This document shows positions 7,748 through 15,842 of a stretch of 16,473 nt of DNA, piece after piece (within the stretch, counting starts at the first letter, position 1; each line of letters begins with the position of its first letter). The notes below the pieces were generated by a model, which saw nothing but the letters and a program-made list of their open reading frames with translations, was not told the origin of the DNA and made no database searches. Location of the stretch: assembly GCA_021780585.1 (NCBI GenBank), contig JAJXYM010000054.1, positions 1-16,473 on the forward strand. The letters are read 5' to 3'. The translations under genes and the position numbers were made by a program. Origin of the DNA: Deltaproteobacteria bacterium (GTDB taxonomy: Bacteria > Desulfobacterota > Binatia > Binatales > Binataceae).

Positions 7748-10485
7748 GACGAATCTCCCGATCGTTCGCGGTCCAGGCGAACCGCCGCGATAACCGCCTG
7801 TCCCAGCGCCAGGCCGCCGTCGTTGGCGGGCGCCCGCCGATGAACCAGGACCGCGAATCCATTTCTTTCCAATCGATCGATCGACGCGGCAAGCAGCAGG
7901 CGGTTTTGAAAACATCCGCCGCTCAACGCGACCACGCCGATTCCGCTGCTGGCGCGCGCGCCGGCGGCCATCCGCGCGACCACTTCAGCCATGGTGTCGT
8001 GAAACGCGCGGGCGATTTGCGCCGCGGGCATCCCGCCGTCCAGGTCGTCGATAATCGCGGCAAGTATTTCTCCGGTGCGCACGACGCCGTCGCGGATTGG
8101 GAACGGATAGATGCGATTTGCGGGCGGCGCGGCGCGCGCGAGGGTTTCGAGCTCGAGCGCCGCTTGCGCCTCGTAGGTGGATTCGCCGCACACGCCGAGC
8201 AGCGCCGCGACCGCGTCAAACAAACGTCCGCAACTCGAGGTCGGAAAAGTATTGACGCCACGCTCGACCATCGTTGCGAGTATGCGCGCTTTGCCGTCGC
8301 CCACAAGCCGCCGGATCCGATCGTCAAACTTCGCGCCGAACAGCGCGATCAGAAAGGCCGCGGCGATCCGCGCGGGATGGCGCACGGCCGCGTCGCCGCC
8401 GGCGAGCGGCAGGTATTGCAGATGCGAAAGCCGGCGAAAACCAGCAAAGTCGGCGATCATCGCCTCGCCGCCCCAAATGGCGCCATCCGCGCCGTAGCCG
8501 GATCCGTCGAACGCGATTCCGATCGTGGCCTCCCGCCGCCCGTGCTCGGCAAGGCACGAGGCGATATGCGCGTGATGATGTTGCACGCCGACGGCCTTCA
8601 GGCCGAGCCGCGCGACGATCTCGCGCGTGACGGATTGCGGATGAAGATCATGAACTCCCACGACGGGTTTGACGCCGCTCAGAGCAATCCATTTATCCAG
8701 CGATTCGCGGAAGTGATCCTGAGTGGCTATATTCTCCAGCGCGCCGATATACTGACTAATCATTGCGCTACGTTTCGCCAGGATACAGAAGCTGTTCTTG
8801 ATATCGCCGCCGACGGCGAGAATCGGCGCCTTTGCGACCATCGGAACCGTGATCGAACGGGGCGTGTCTCCGCGACCAAGGCGAATCGGCCGCGGGCCTT
8901 TCGCGCCGACCATCCAGACGCCGTCGTCGCAACGCTGATGAATTGGCCGATCGTGCAACAGCAGCGCGTCCACCTGGCCGGCGAAGACGGACCGCGCCTC
9001 GTCGCCGTCGCGCGCCAGCGGCTCTCCGGGCCGGTTGGCGCTGGTCATCACGATTGCGCGCGCCGCATCGCGAAGCAGCAAATAATGCATCGGCGAGTAC
9101 GCAATCATGATTCCGACGTGATCGTTGCCCGGCGCGATCGAGGATGCGAGTTCCGTTCCGGCGAGTTTGCGCAGCAAAACGATCGGCGCCGCGGGAGCGG
9201 AGAGCAAAGCCGCTTCGTTGTCGGAGACGATTGCGAGTCGCCGCGCCGACGCGATCGAGTCGACCATCACGGCGAGCGGTTTGCGGGGACGCCTTTTGAT
9301 CGCGCGCAGCCGTGCGACCGCCGTTGCGTCGCTCGCGTCGCACGCCAGATGGACGCCGCCGACGCCCTGAACGGCGACGACGCCGCCGGCGCGCAAAATC
9401 GCGGCGGCGCGGGCGATGCAATCCCCGCCGCCGGAGCCGTTCCGCGCGCCGGGTCCGGCGCTCTCGAGCCACGCCCGCGGACCGCATGCCGGACACGCGA
9501 TCGGCTCGGCGCGAAAGCGGCGGTTCGCGGGATCCTCATACTCGCGCGCGCAATCGTCGCACAGCGGAAATCCCGACAGCGTGGTGGCCGCGCGATCGTA
9601 CGGCAGCGCCCGGGCGACGGTGAAGCGCGGGCCGCATGCGGTGCAGTTGGTGAAAGGATAGCGATAGCGCCGGCCGGCCGGGTCGAGGATTTCACCCACG
9701 CATTCGGCGCAGACGGCAAGGTCGGGGGGAATCGTGGTCGTAGTCGTCCCGCGTTCGCTCGGCATCGCGCGGAACTCGTTCTCATTCGCATCAGCAACCG
9801 GTAATGCGAATACTTCGATACTCTCTATCGTCGCGGCGGCCGGCGACTCGTTCATCAGGCGGCGGCGAAATTCGTCCAATCGCCCACGGCTTCCCTCAGC
9901 CTCGATTTCGACGCCCGAGTGAGTATTACGCACGAAACCCGACAAGCGCATCGATTGCGCCAGCCGCCACACAAACGGCCGCATCCCGACCCCTTGCACC
10001 GTCCCCGCGACGACCAGCCGAGCGCGTTCCCGATCGTCGAATTTTGCGGCGCACGACCGCACTCGCTCAACCACGCGACCGATCGCCCGACGCGCGCCGG
10101 CGCTGAGTCCGCACAGACGGTCGCGCGGCGCCGTGGCGATTTCGAGGCCGATTATCCGGCCGCGGAGCGGCGCGCGTCCGAGCTTGCGGGCAAGCCGCAC
10201 CGCCGCGATTACATCGAGTTCGTGCGACGATACGAAGCGAATCGCGCAGCGCTCGAGCTCGTCGAACCCGAGCTCATGGACCACGCCCGGCGACGCCCCC
10301 GAGCGGGCCGCGTCGATCAGAATCGCGGCGTCGGCGCCGTCCAGCAATTCGATCAGCGTCGCGCCCGGCCGATCGGCGGCAATGACTTCGCAATTCGGCG
10401 GCGCGCTCGCGGCCAGTATTTTCGCGACCTCCAGCCCGACCGCGTCGTCGCCAAACGGACTGCCGATGCCGATGATGCGAATCAA
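7720..10485 (-). CDS. hypF: Fusion of M52 hydrogenase maturation endopeptidase and HypF carbamoyltransferase
   Basis: One open frame of about 921 residues joins two maturation enzymes. Residues 1-145 are an M52 (HycI/HybD-type) endopeptidase: GIGSPFGDD with Asp14, ILIDAA with Asp58 and SSHELD with His88 match the three nickel-sensing positions Asp16, Asp62 and His90 of HycI in order and spacing. Residues from about 152 onward are a complete HypF. Its parts are an acylphosphatase domain (GTVQGVGMRPF, Arg169), zinc-finger Cys pairs at 259/262, 281/284, 309/312 and 331/334, a YrdC-like domain with KRRPRKPLAVM near 397-407, and a Kae1-like domain with HHHAH at 636-640 and FDGSGYGADG near 659-668. 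HypF carbamoylates HypE; the peptidase cleaves the large-subunit tail. The TTG at 10485 is preferred because it overlaps the large-subunit stop as TTGA and begins like free-standing homologues; a GTG at 10533 would add 16 residues. No stop separates the two parts. Confidence 0.93.
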   Translation of the reverse strand: MIRIIGIGSPFGDDAVGLEVAKILAASAPPNCEVIAADRPGATLIELLDGADAAILIDAARSGASPGVVHELGFDELERCAIRFVSSHELDVIAAVRLARKLGRAPLRGRIIGLEIATAPRDRLCGLSAGARRAIGRVVERVRSCAAKFDDRERARLVVAGTVQGVGMRPFVWRLAQSMRLSGFVRNTHSGVEIEAEGSRGRLDEFRRRLMNESPAAATIESIEVFALPVADANENEFRAMPSERGTTTTTIPPDLAVCAECVGEILDPAGRRYRYPFTNCTACGPRFTVARALPYDRAATTLSGFPLCDDCAREYEDPANRRFRAEPIACPACGPRAWLESAGPGARNGSGGGDCIARAAAILRAGGVVAVQGVGGVHLACDASDATAVARLRAIKRRPRKPLAVMVDSIASARRLAIVSDNEAALLSAPAAPIVLLRKLAGTELASSIAPGNDHVGIMIAYSPMHYLLLRDAARAIVMTSANRPGEPLARDGDEARSVFAGQVDALLLHDRPIHQRCDDGVWMVGAKGPRPIRLGRGDTPRSITVPMVAKAPILAVGGDIKNSFCILAKRSAMISQYIGALENIATQDHFRESLDKWIALSGVKPVVGVHDLHPQSVTREIVARLGLKAVGVQHHHAHIASCLAEHGRREATIGIAFDGSGYGADGAIWGGEAMIADFAGFRRLSHLQYLPLAGGDAAVRHPARIAAAFLIALFGAKFDDRIRRLVGDGKARILATMVERGVNTFPTSSCGRLFDAVAALLGVCGESTYEAQAALELETLARAAPPANRIYPFPIRDGVVRTGEILAAIIDDLDGGMPAAQIARAFHDTMAEVVARMAAGARASSGIGVVALSGGCFQNRLLLAASIDRLERNGFAVLVHRRAPANDGGLALGQAVIAAVRLDRERSGDSSCASEFRDV

Positions 10486-11783
10486 TGGCTCTCGATCTCG
10501 AGCTTGAGAAAATGCGTCGAACACGAGATACACGGATCGTAGTTGCGTATCGCCATTTCACAGATCCGGGTCGCCGCGGCTTGCGGATGCCGCGCGAGCT
10601 CGGGGGCCAGTTCGCGCAGATCGGCCTCGATTCGCGCCTGATTCTGCGCGGTCGGCGGGACAATGCGCGCCGCGCGGATCAAGCCGCGATCGTCGGTTTC
10701 GAAAGCGTGATACAACGATCCGCGCGGCGCTTCGGTGATCGCGCGGCCGACGCCGGCGCGCACCGAAAATGGAGCCGCGGGCGGGTCGGGCGGCCGATAC
10801 GCATCGATCACCCGTACCGCCTCGTCGACCGCATAGAGTATTTCCAGCGCGCGGGCCACGATGCTGGCATAGGGATTCGAACTGGGCCACGAAATTCCGG
10901 TTTCGCGCGCGATAGCGGCGGCGCCGGGTCCCAACCGATCGAAATTCAGGTTGATTCGCGCGAGCGGCCCGAGGAAATACGGTCCGCGACCCTTCACCTT
11001 ACAATGCAACGCGTTGGAATAGGGAACCTGATGCTCTTCGAAGCAGTCTTCGAAATCTTCGGCCGCCGCGTCGACGCCCTTGCTGGAAACGATTCGCCCT
11101 TCGTTCATTGGATATTCGTCCGGATGCCGCAGTGAGACGAATTCGATATCACGATTCGCCACAGGCAGATCGAAGCGCGCAACCCATCGCGCGCACTCGA
11201 CCGCGTCGTCGCGCACGCGCAGCAGTCGCTCGCGCAAGCCGGACAGTCGCTCCCGGCCGGGCGCGCGGGTGAAGCCGCCGATGCAGGCGCCGACGGGATG
11301 CACCGAGCGGCCGCCCAGAGCCGCGACAATCGCGTTGCCGACCTGCTTGATTCTCAGACCGCGCTCGACCGCTTCGCGGTTCTTTTCAGCCATCGTCAGG
11401 ATACTGTCGCATCCGAGGTAGTCCGGGGCCGCCAGCATATGGATATGCAGAGCATGACTCTCGATCCACTCTCCGCACATATACAATCTGCGCAGCTCGC
11501 GCACGGCGGGATCGATAGTAATTCCATATGATTGTTCGAAGGCGTGGACCGTGCTCATCTGGTAGGCGACCGGACAGATGCCGCAGATGCGGGCGGTGAG
11601 GTCCGGCGCCTCGCGCGATTCGCGCCCGCGCAGGAACGCCTCGAAAAAACGCGGCGGCTCGAAGATCTCCAGCCGCAGATCGACCAGCTCGCCGTCGCGC
11701 ATGCTGATGCGCAAGGCGGCTTCGCCCTCCGCGCGGGTCAGATAGTTGACCCGGATCGTTCTACTTTTTTTCCGCGAGGGCAT
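10482..11783 (-). CDS. hydA: Group 3b [NiFe]-hydrogenase alpha (large, catalytic) subunit
   Basis: This 433-residue subunit holds the NiFe site that activates H2 or reduces protons. The two cysteine motifs are RICGICPVAY (Cys67, Cys70) and DPCISCSTH (Cys418, Cys421). The latter is followed by a nine-residue tail FLKLEIESH, which the maturation peptidase should remove after His424. The short form of the motifs, the length near 430 residues and the partner subunits place it in group 3b as I know that family, but a phylogeny would settle this. There is no signal peptide, so the enzyme is cytoplasmic. The ATG at 11783 begins MPSRKKSRTI and overlaps the small-subunit gene by 23 bases. The 3' end overlaps the protease-HypF start. 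Confidence 0.96.
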   Translation of the reverse strand: MPSRKKSRTIRVNYLTRAEGEAALRISMRDGELVDLRLEIFEPPRFFEAFLRGRESREAPDLTARICGICPVAYQMSTVHAFEQSYGITIDPAVRELRRLYMCGEWIESHALHIHMLAAPDYLGCDSILTMAEKNREAVERGLRIKQVGNAIVAALGGRSVHPVGACIGGFTRAPGRERLSGLRERLLRVRDDAVECARWVARFDLPVANRDIEFVSLRHPDEYPMNEGRIVSSKGVDAAAEDFEDCFEEHQVPYSNALHCKVKGRGPYFLGPLARINLNFDRLGPGAAAIARETGISWPSSNPYASIVARALEILYAVDEAVRVIDAYRPPDPPAAPFSVRAGVGRAITEAPRGSLYHAFETDDRGLIRAARIVPPTAQNQARIEADLRELAPELARHPQAAATRICEMAIRNYDPCISCSTHFLKLEIESH

Positions 11784-12534
11784 CCGCGGTCTCCCGCCAC
11801 GGGCGCACGTAACCGTTGATTCCACGCAGGCGGCGCATCGCTTCGTCGCCGGTAACGCCCTGATCGGCCAGCAGCCGGGCGAACGCTTCCATATTGTGGG
11901 CGTTGGCCGGTCCGAAACATCCGTAGCATCCGCGGTTGAAGGAGGGACACAGCGCGCCGCATCCGGTGCGCGTGACCGGACCGAGGCAGGGCTCGCCGCG
12001 CGCCACGACCACGCAGACATTGCCGCGCCGCTTGCATTCGATACATACGCTGTGCGCCGGCAAAACCGGTTGCGCGCCGGAGAGCAGCGAGCGCGTCACG
12101 GCGAGGAGTTGGTATTTGTCGATCGGGCAGCCCCAGATTTCAAAGTCGACGCGAACGTGCTCCGAGATCGGCGTCGAAGTCGAAAGCGTCGAGATGAATT
12201 CCGGGCTCGGATAGACCGCGCGCCGGTATTGCTCGATATCGGCCCAGTTGCGCAAGGCCTGAATCCCGCCGGCCGTCGCGCAGGCGCCGATCGTGATCAG
12301 ATAGCGGCTCTCCTCGCGCACCTCGATAATGCGCCGCGCGTCGGCGGGCGTGGTGACGCTGCCTTCCACGAAGGCGATATCGTAAGGCCCCTCGAGCGCG
12401 CGGCTGCGCGCCTCGGGGAAATAGGCGAAATCCACTTGCCCGGCGAGTCTGAGCAGTTCGTCCTCGGCGTTCAGGAACTGCAACTGGCAGCCGTCGCACG
12501 AGGCGAACTTGAATACCGCGACGCGGGGCTTCAT
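11761..12534 (-). CDS. hydD: Group 3b [NiFe]-hydrogenase delta (small) subunit
   Basis: This 257-residue subunit carries electrons away from the NiFe site through iron-sulfur clusters. The proximal cluster ligands are Cys13 and Cys16 (ASCDGCQLQF), Cys85 (IGACATAGG) and Cys136 (WGCPIDKY). Eight further cysteines (164, 167, 174, 183, 192, 196, 203, 206) can bind two more [4Fe-4S] clusters. There is no Tat signal peptide, unlike the periplasmic group 1 small subunits, which agrees with a soluble cytoplasmic enzyme. The ATG at 12534 overlaps the gamma-subunit stop as ATGA. An upstream in-frame extension to 12744 lies wholly inside the gamma gene and is rejected. Confidence 0.96.
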   Translation of the reverse strand: MKPRVAVFKFASCDGCQLQFLNAEDELLRLAGQVDFAYFPEARSRALEGPYDIAFVEGSVTTPADARRIIEVREESRYLITIGACATAGGIQALRNWADIEQYRRAVYPSPEFISTLSTSTPISEHVRVDFEIWGCPIDKYQLLAVTRSLLSGAQPVLPAHSVCIECKRRGNVCVVVARGEPCLGPVTRTGCGALCPSFNRGCYGCFGPANAHNMEAFARLLADQGVTGDEAMRRLRGINGYVRPWRETADALAEKK

Positions 12535-13361
12535 AGACCGGACACCCGCATCAGTTCCTTCAGGGCGCGATATGAAAACACCGGTCCATCCTTGCACACG
12601 AAACGCTCGCGATACTGGCAATGGCCGCACAGCCCGACCGCGCACTCCATCCGCCGCTCCATCGAAAGGAATATGGCGTTTTCGTCGATCCCTTTGTCGC
12701 GCAGGGAACGCGCCGCGAGCCGCATCATCACCTCCGGTCCGCACATCATCGCGACGGAGGACGGCGGCGCGCCCAGTTCGTCGAAAAGCTCGGTCACCAC
12801 GCCGATCCGGTAATGCCAGCTTTTGTCCGGATGGTCGGTGGTCAGGTAGACCCTGGTGCGCGGCTCACGGCGCCATTGGTCGAAGCGCTCGCGGTACAAT
12901 AGATCGTTGGGCGTTTTCACGCCGTGCAGGATATGCAGTTCGCCGTACTGGTCGCGGCGGCGGAAAATATAATTGATAAGCCCGACGACGGGAGCGCAGC
13001 CCAGACCGCCGGTGATAATCACGATGTCGCGGCCGCGGGCCTGTTCGACCGGCCAGCCGTTTCCGTACGGACCGCGCACGCCCACCACGTCGCCCACGTC
13101 CCATTTCGCCATCACGCCCGTGGCCCGCCCGGCGATCCGGATGGTATGTTCCAGCGTTCCCGGATCGGCGGGGTCGGAAACGATCGATATCGCAACCTCG
13201 CCCACGCCGTACGCGTAGAGCATATTGAACTGGCCGGCCCTGAAACGATACGTATCGCGGACGGCGCGATCGACGAAGCGCATCGTGAACGTGTGGATGC
13301 CCGCGGTTTCGGTTCGGCGCGCGATAATCCGCGCGGGATGCGTCATATAGGGAGTGGGCAT
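12531..13361 (-). CDS. hydG: Hydrogenase gamma subunit, FAD/NAD(P)-binding with [2Fe-2S] cluster
   Basis: This 276-residue flavoprotein of the ferredoxin-NADP reductase / PyrK type passes electrons between the iron-sulfur chain and NAD(P). A flavin-binding beta-barrel comes first (RAGQFNMLYAYGVGEVAISI, 41-60). The nucleotide-binding part has RGPYGNGWP (97-105), GGLGCAPV (118-125) and MMCGPE (205-210). Four cysteines near the end (240, 245, 248, 256, in CAVGLCGHCQ...C) form a [2Fe-2S] site. The ATG at 13361 is chosen because it lies one base after the beta-subunit stop and has AAGG just upstream. An ATG at 13379 would add six residues but lacks a nearby ribosome binding site. Which pyridine nucleotide it prefers cannot be read from the sequence. 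Confidence 0.95.
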   Translation of the reverse strand: MPTPYMTHPARIIARRTETAGIHTFTMRFVDRAVRDTYRFRAGQFNMLYAYGVGEVAISIVSDPADPGTLEHTIRIAGRATGVMAKWDVGDVVGVRGPYGNGWPVEQARGRDIVIITGGLGCAPVVGLINYIFRRRDQYGELHILHGVKTPNDLLYRERFDQWRREPRTRVYLTTDHPDKSWHYRIGVVTELFDELGAPPSSVAMMCGPEVMMRLAARSLRDKGIDENAIFLSMERRMECAVGLCGHCQYRERFVCKDGPVFSYRALKELMRVSGL

Positions 13362-13362
13362 A

Positions 13363-14469
13363 TCACCTTTTGCCCGCATCGGCGCGGATCGCGGCGACCT
13401 CCTCAGTCAAATCGATACCCACTGGACACCACGTGATACATCGTCCGCATCCGACGCATCCGGATGAACCGAACTGATCGATCCATGAAGCGAGCTTGTG
13501 GGTCAACCATTGGCGGTAACGGTCGCTGATTTTGGGGCGAAAGTTGATTCCGTGAATGTGCGCGTGGTCGAGGGAGAAGCAGGAGTCCCACTGCCGGACG
13601 CGCCGGCTCATGTTGCCGTCGAGCTCCTCCTGATCGACGACGGTATGGCAGAAGCAGGTCGGACAAACCATTGTGCAATTGGCGCACGAGAGACATCGCG
13701 ACGCGACCTCCCGCCAGCGCGGATTCTCAGCCTCGTCGTAGAGCAGCCGCGGCAGATCGGAGGTATCGAGGCGCCGGCGCATGCCCGCGGCGCATTCATC
13801 GATGCGCGCCCGCGCGGCGGCCTCCTGATCGCCCGGCGCCGGGCTCAGTCCAAGCTTCACGATCATCGCCTCGCCGGCGGGCGAGCCGCTGCGCGCCACG
13901 AAGCCATCGGGCAGTTCGGTCAGGGAAAGATCGAAACCGGCGGTCGCCTCCGGTCCGGTTTTCATCGAAACGCAGAAGCAGGTCGGCGCCGAGCGAGTAC
14001 AGTTGACCGCGACGAAGAAAGCGTCTTTGCGCCGTACTTCGTAATGCGTATCGCGAAAGTGGTCATGCAGAAAAATGCGATCCTGAATCGCGAGCGCCGC
14101 AAGGTCGCAGGCGCGCACGCCCAGGAACGCATGCGGCGGCGGCGCGGGCGCGACTTCGCTGACTTTGAAACCGCGTCGCTCGCGCCGCACTTCGAGCAAT
14201 GTCTCGTCGGGCGCGAAAAAATAGGGCTTGAGCGAACCGGCGCCGTTGACCACGCCGAAAATCTCCCCGGCGATTCCGGGCACGAGCCGGTAACGACCGG
14301 CCTCTTGCGCCTCGCGCATTCCAATTGGCAGATCGGAGCTGGTCCGGAGCTCGTCGAACGCGACCGCACCGTCGCGCGCGACGGGACCCAATACCCTGTA
14401 GCCGTCGCGCCTCAGGATCGTTATCAGATGCTCGAGACCGGCCTTGGGCATATGCATCGTCTGGATCAT
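13363..14469 (-). CDS. hydB: Hydrogenase beta subunit, 4Fe-4S ferredoxin-type electron carrier
   Basis: This 368-residue protein resembles the beta subunit of sulfhydrogenase and the related anaerobic sulfite reductase subunit A. The C-terminal part has two [4Fe-4S] motifs: CLSCANCTMVC (Cys259, 262, 265, 269) and CVGCGRCITWC (Cys338, 341, 344, 348). A further conserved cysteine group lies at 157, 164 and 166 (CTRSAPTCFC). It links the small subunit to the flavin gamma subunit and, in archaeal homologues, is associated with sulfur reduction; that activity is not shown here. The ATG at 14469 overlaps the hypB stop as ATGA. The gamma gene follows after a single base. Confidence 0.95.
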   Translation of the reverse strand: MIQTMHMPKAGLEHLITILRRDGYRVLGPVARDGAVAFDELRTSSDLPIGMREAQEAGRYRLVPGIAGEIFGVVNGAGSLKPYFFAPDETLLEVRRERRGFKVSEVAPAPPPHAFLGVRACDLAALAIQDRIFLHDHFRDTHYEVRRKDAFFVAVNCTRSAPTCFCVSMKTGPEATAGFDLSLTELPDGFVARSGSPAGEAMIVKLGLSPAPGDQEAAARARIDECAAGMRRRLDTSDLPRLLYDEAENPRWREVASRCLSCANCTMVCPTCFCHTVVDQEELDGNMSRRVRQWDSCFSLDHAHIHGINFRPKISDRYRQWLTHKLASWIDQFGSSGCVGCGRCITWCPVGIDLTEEVAAIRADAGKR

Positions 14470-15170
14470 TCTGAATGCCGCTCAAGGAACGCCCGCCGAC
14501 GTTGCAGAATTTCCGCAAGCCATCGGTCGATGCCGAAGCCGCTGACGGCGGAGGTCTTGACTATCAGCGCGCGCGGATTGGTCGCCATGACGTAATCAGT
14601 CCACTCGTCCAGTGGGAAGGTAAGATGCGCCAGCAAGTCGCACTTGTTGAGCGCCACGATGTCCGCCGCGCGGAACATCGGCGGATATTTGAGCGGCTTG
14701 TCGACCCCCTCGGTGGGGCTGGTCACGACTATTCGCAGGCGTTCACCGAGATCGAAAAGCGCCGGGCATACGAGGTTGCCCACGTTCTCGATGAAGAGCA
14801 GGTCGCCGCGAGCCAGCTCCATGCGATGCAGCGCGCGGTGAATCTGGGCGGCGTCGAGATGGCAGCCCAGGCCGGTTTCGACCTGATATGCGGTCGCGCC
14901 GGCCGCGCGCACGCGCGCGCTGTCTCGCTCGGTCGCCTGATCGCCCTCGATCACGCTGACGCGGCTCACGTCGCGCCAGTTCCGGATCGTCGCCTCCAGG
15001 AGCGCCGTTTTCCCGGCGCCCGGAGCGCCCATCAGATTGATCGTGAAGATTTGCCGCGCAGCGAAATGATCGCGATTATGGGTCGCGGCGGTCGCGTTCG
15101 ACGCCAGCAGCCGCTCGTTCACTTCGATCGTCCGGCGCGATGGAGTCCCACAACCGCATGTGTCACACAT
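14466..15170 (-). CDS. hypB: HypB, nickel-inserting GTPase of hydrogenase maturation
   Basis: HypB (234 residues) binds nickel and GTP and works with HypA to load nickel into the large-subunit precursor. The N-terminus MCDTCGCG carries the high-affinity CxxCGC nickel site also known from E. coli HypB; there is no histidine-rich storage stretch. The G domain shows Walker A GAPGAGKT (48-55), EGD (75-77) and NKCD (175-178). The second metal site at the dimer interface is present as Cys103-His104 and Cys135 (ENVGNLVCPALFDLGE). The start at 15170 is fixed by the MCxxCGC motif and overlaps hypA by eight bases (ATGTGTGA). Confidence 0.97.
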   Translation of the reverse strand: MCDTCGCGTPSRRTIEVNERLLASNATAATHNRDHFAARQIFTINLMGAPGAGKTALLEATIRNWRDVSRVSVIEGDQATERDSARVRAAGATAYQVETGLGCHLDAAQIHRALHRMELARGDLLFIENVGNLVCPALFDLGERLRIVVTSPTEGVDKPLKYPPMFRAADIVALNKCDLLAHLTFPLDEWTDYVMATNPRALIVKTSAVSGFGIDRWLAEILQRRRAFLERHSE

Positions 15171-15507
15171 CGGCCACCTCGATCGCCCGCAGCGCCATCT
15201 CGTCGCCCGACAGCAGCTCTCCGCCCAGCCTTCCGCAGCCGGGACAGACGCCGATCATGCCCTCGAACTCAAAGAGCATGCCGCAACCCACGCAACGTCC
15301 GCGCGCGGGCGTGGTGGCGATCGAGAGTTCGGCGCCCTCCGCTCTGGTCCCTTCGGCAAGGATGCCGAACACGAACCGCAACGATTCCGAAGCGATTCCC
15401 GAGGCCGATCCAACGCTGAGATCGATTCGCAACACCCGGGCTTGATCCGACCCAAGCGTGCGCTCGATGGTCTTCAGAAGATCGCGTGCAATCGCCAGTT
15501 CGTGCAT
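15163..15507 (-). CDS. hypA: HypA, nickel metallochaperone
   Basis: HypA (114 residues) brings nickel to the hydrogenase precursor together with HypB. It begins MHELAIA, with the nickel-binding His2 directly after the start. The zinc domain has CVGC (72, 75) and CPGC (88, 91), and the family ending DEMALRAIEV is present. The ATG at 15507 is fixed by the MHE motif, although no strong ribosome binding site precedes it. A 107-base gap with no other gene separates it from the small upstream gene, so both are probably on one transcript. Confidence 0.96.
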   Translation of the reverse strand: MHELAIARDLLKTIERTLGSDQARVLRIDLSVGSASGIASESLRFVFGILAEGTRAEGAELSIATTPARGRCVGCGMLFEFEGMIGVCPGCGRLGGELLSGDEMALRAIEVADV

Positions 15508-15614
15508 CGCCGCGCTTCAGCGTAGCGCAAAGGCGTTCCCGGCGATATCTGGAAATAAGCGCTCGGCCGCCGCTCCCCGCGGCGAAGCGGCGCATCGACC
15601 GACGGGCGCGAGGG

Positions 15615-15842
15615 TCAATGGCTCCATCCGGCCGATTGCGCGTCGCACGATTCAATTTCGTCGGGAAAAACGAACGTGCTCGATCCGTCCGCGAACTCGA
15701 CGAGCAGGATGTGACGGCCGACATTATCGATTTCGCGCAGGATTAGCGGGGTCTCGTCGAAATGGGGTCGGCCCTGACGATCACGAATCGGTCGCAGCAG
15801 CCGGCACCGTCTTTCCAACGTCGCTGATCGTTCCGCTTTCAT
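15615..15842 (-). CDS. Small conserved-looking protein of unknown function opening the hydrogenase operon
   Basis: This 75-residue protein begins MKAERSATLERRC. Its core (LLRPIRDRQGRPHFDETPLILREIDNVGRHILLVEF, then DGSSTFVFPDEIE) alternates hydrophobic and polar residues, as in a small SH3-like beta barrel. It has no membrane segment and no metal-binding cluster; its cysteines are single. The ATG at 15842 is chosen because GGGAGGAG lies about eight bases upstream; the frame continues further upstream but without coding character. I recall similar small proteins of unknown role in other bacteria but cannot name a family with certainty. Position as first gene before hypA suggests a role linked to hydrogenase expression or assembly, which is inference only. 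Confidence 0.8.
   Translation of the reverse strand: MKAERSATLERRCRLLRPIRDRQGRPHFDETPLILREIDNVGRHILLVEFADGSSTFVFPDEIESCDAQSAGWSH

Noticed and set aside
7840..9804. A 654-residue open frame on the plus strand
   Set aside because: It lies entirely antisense to the HypF fusion gene, whose domains are unmistakable. It is Arg/Ala/Gly-rich low-complexity sequence with no recognisable motif, as expected opposite GC-rich codons.
11784..12020. N-terminal extension of the hydrogenase large subunit
   Set aside because: It overlaps the cysteine-rich coding part of the small subunit in another frame; family members begin close to the ATG at 11783.
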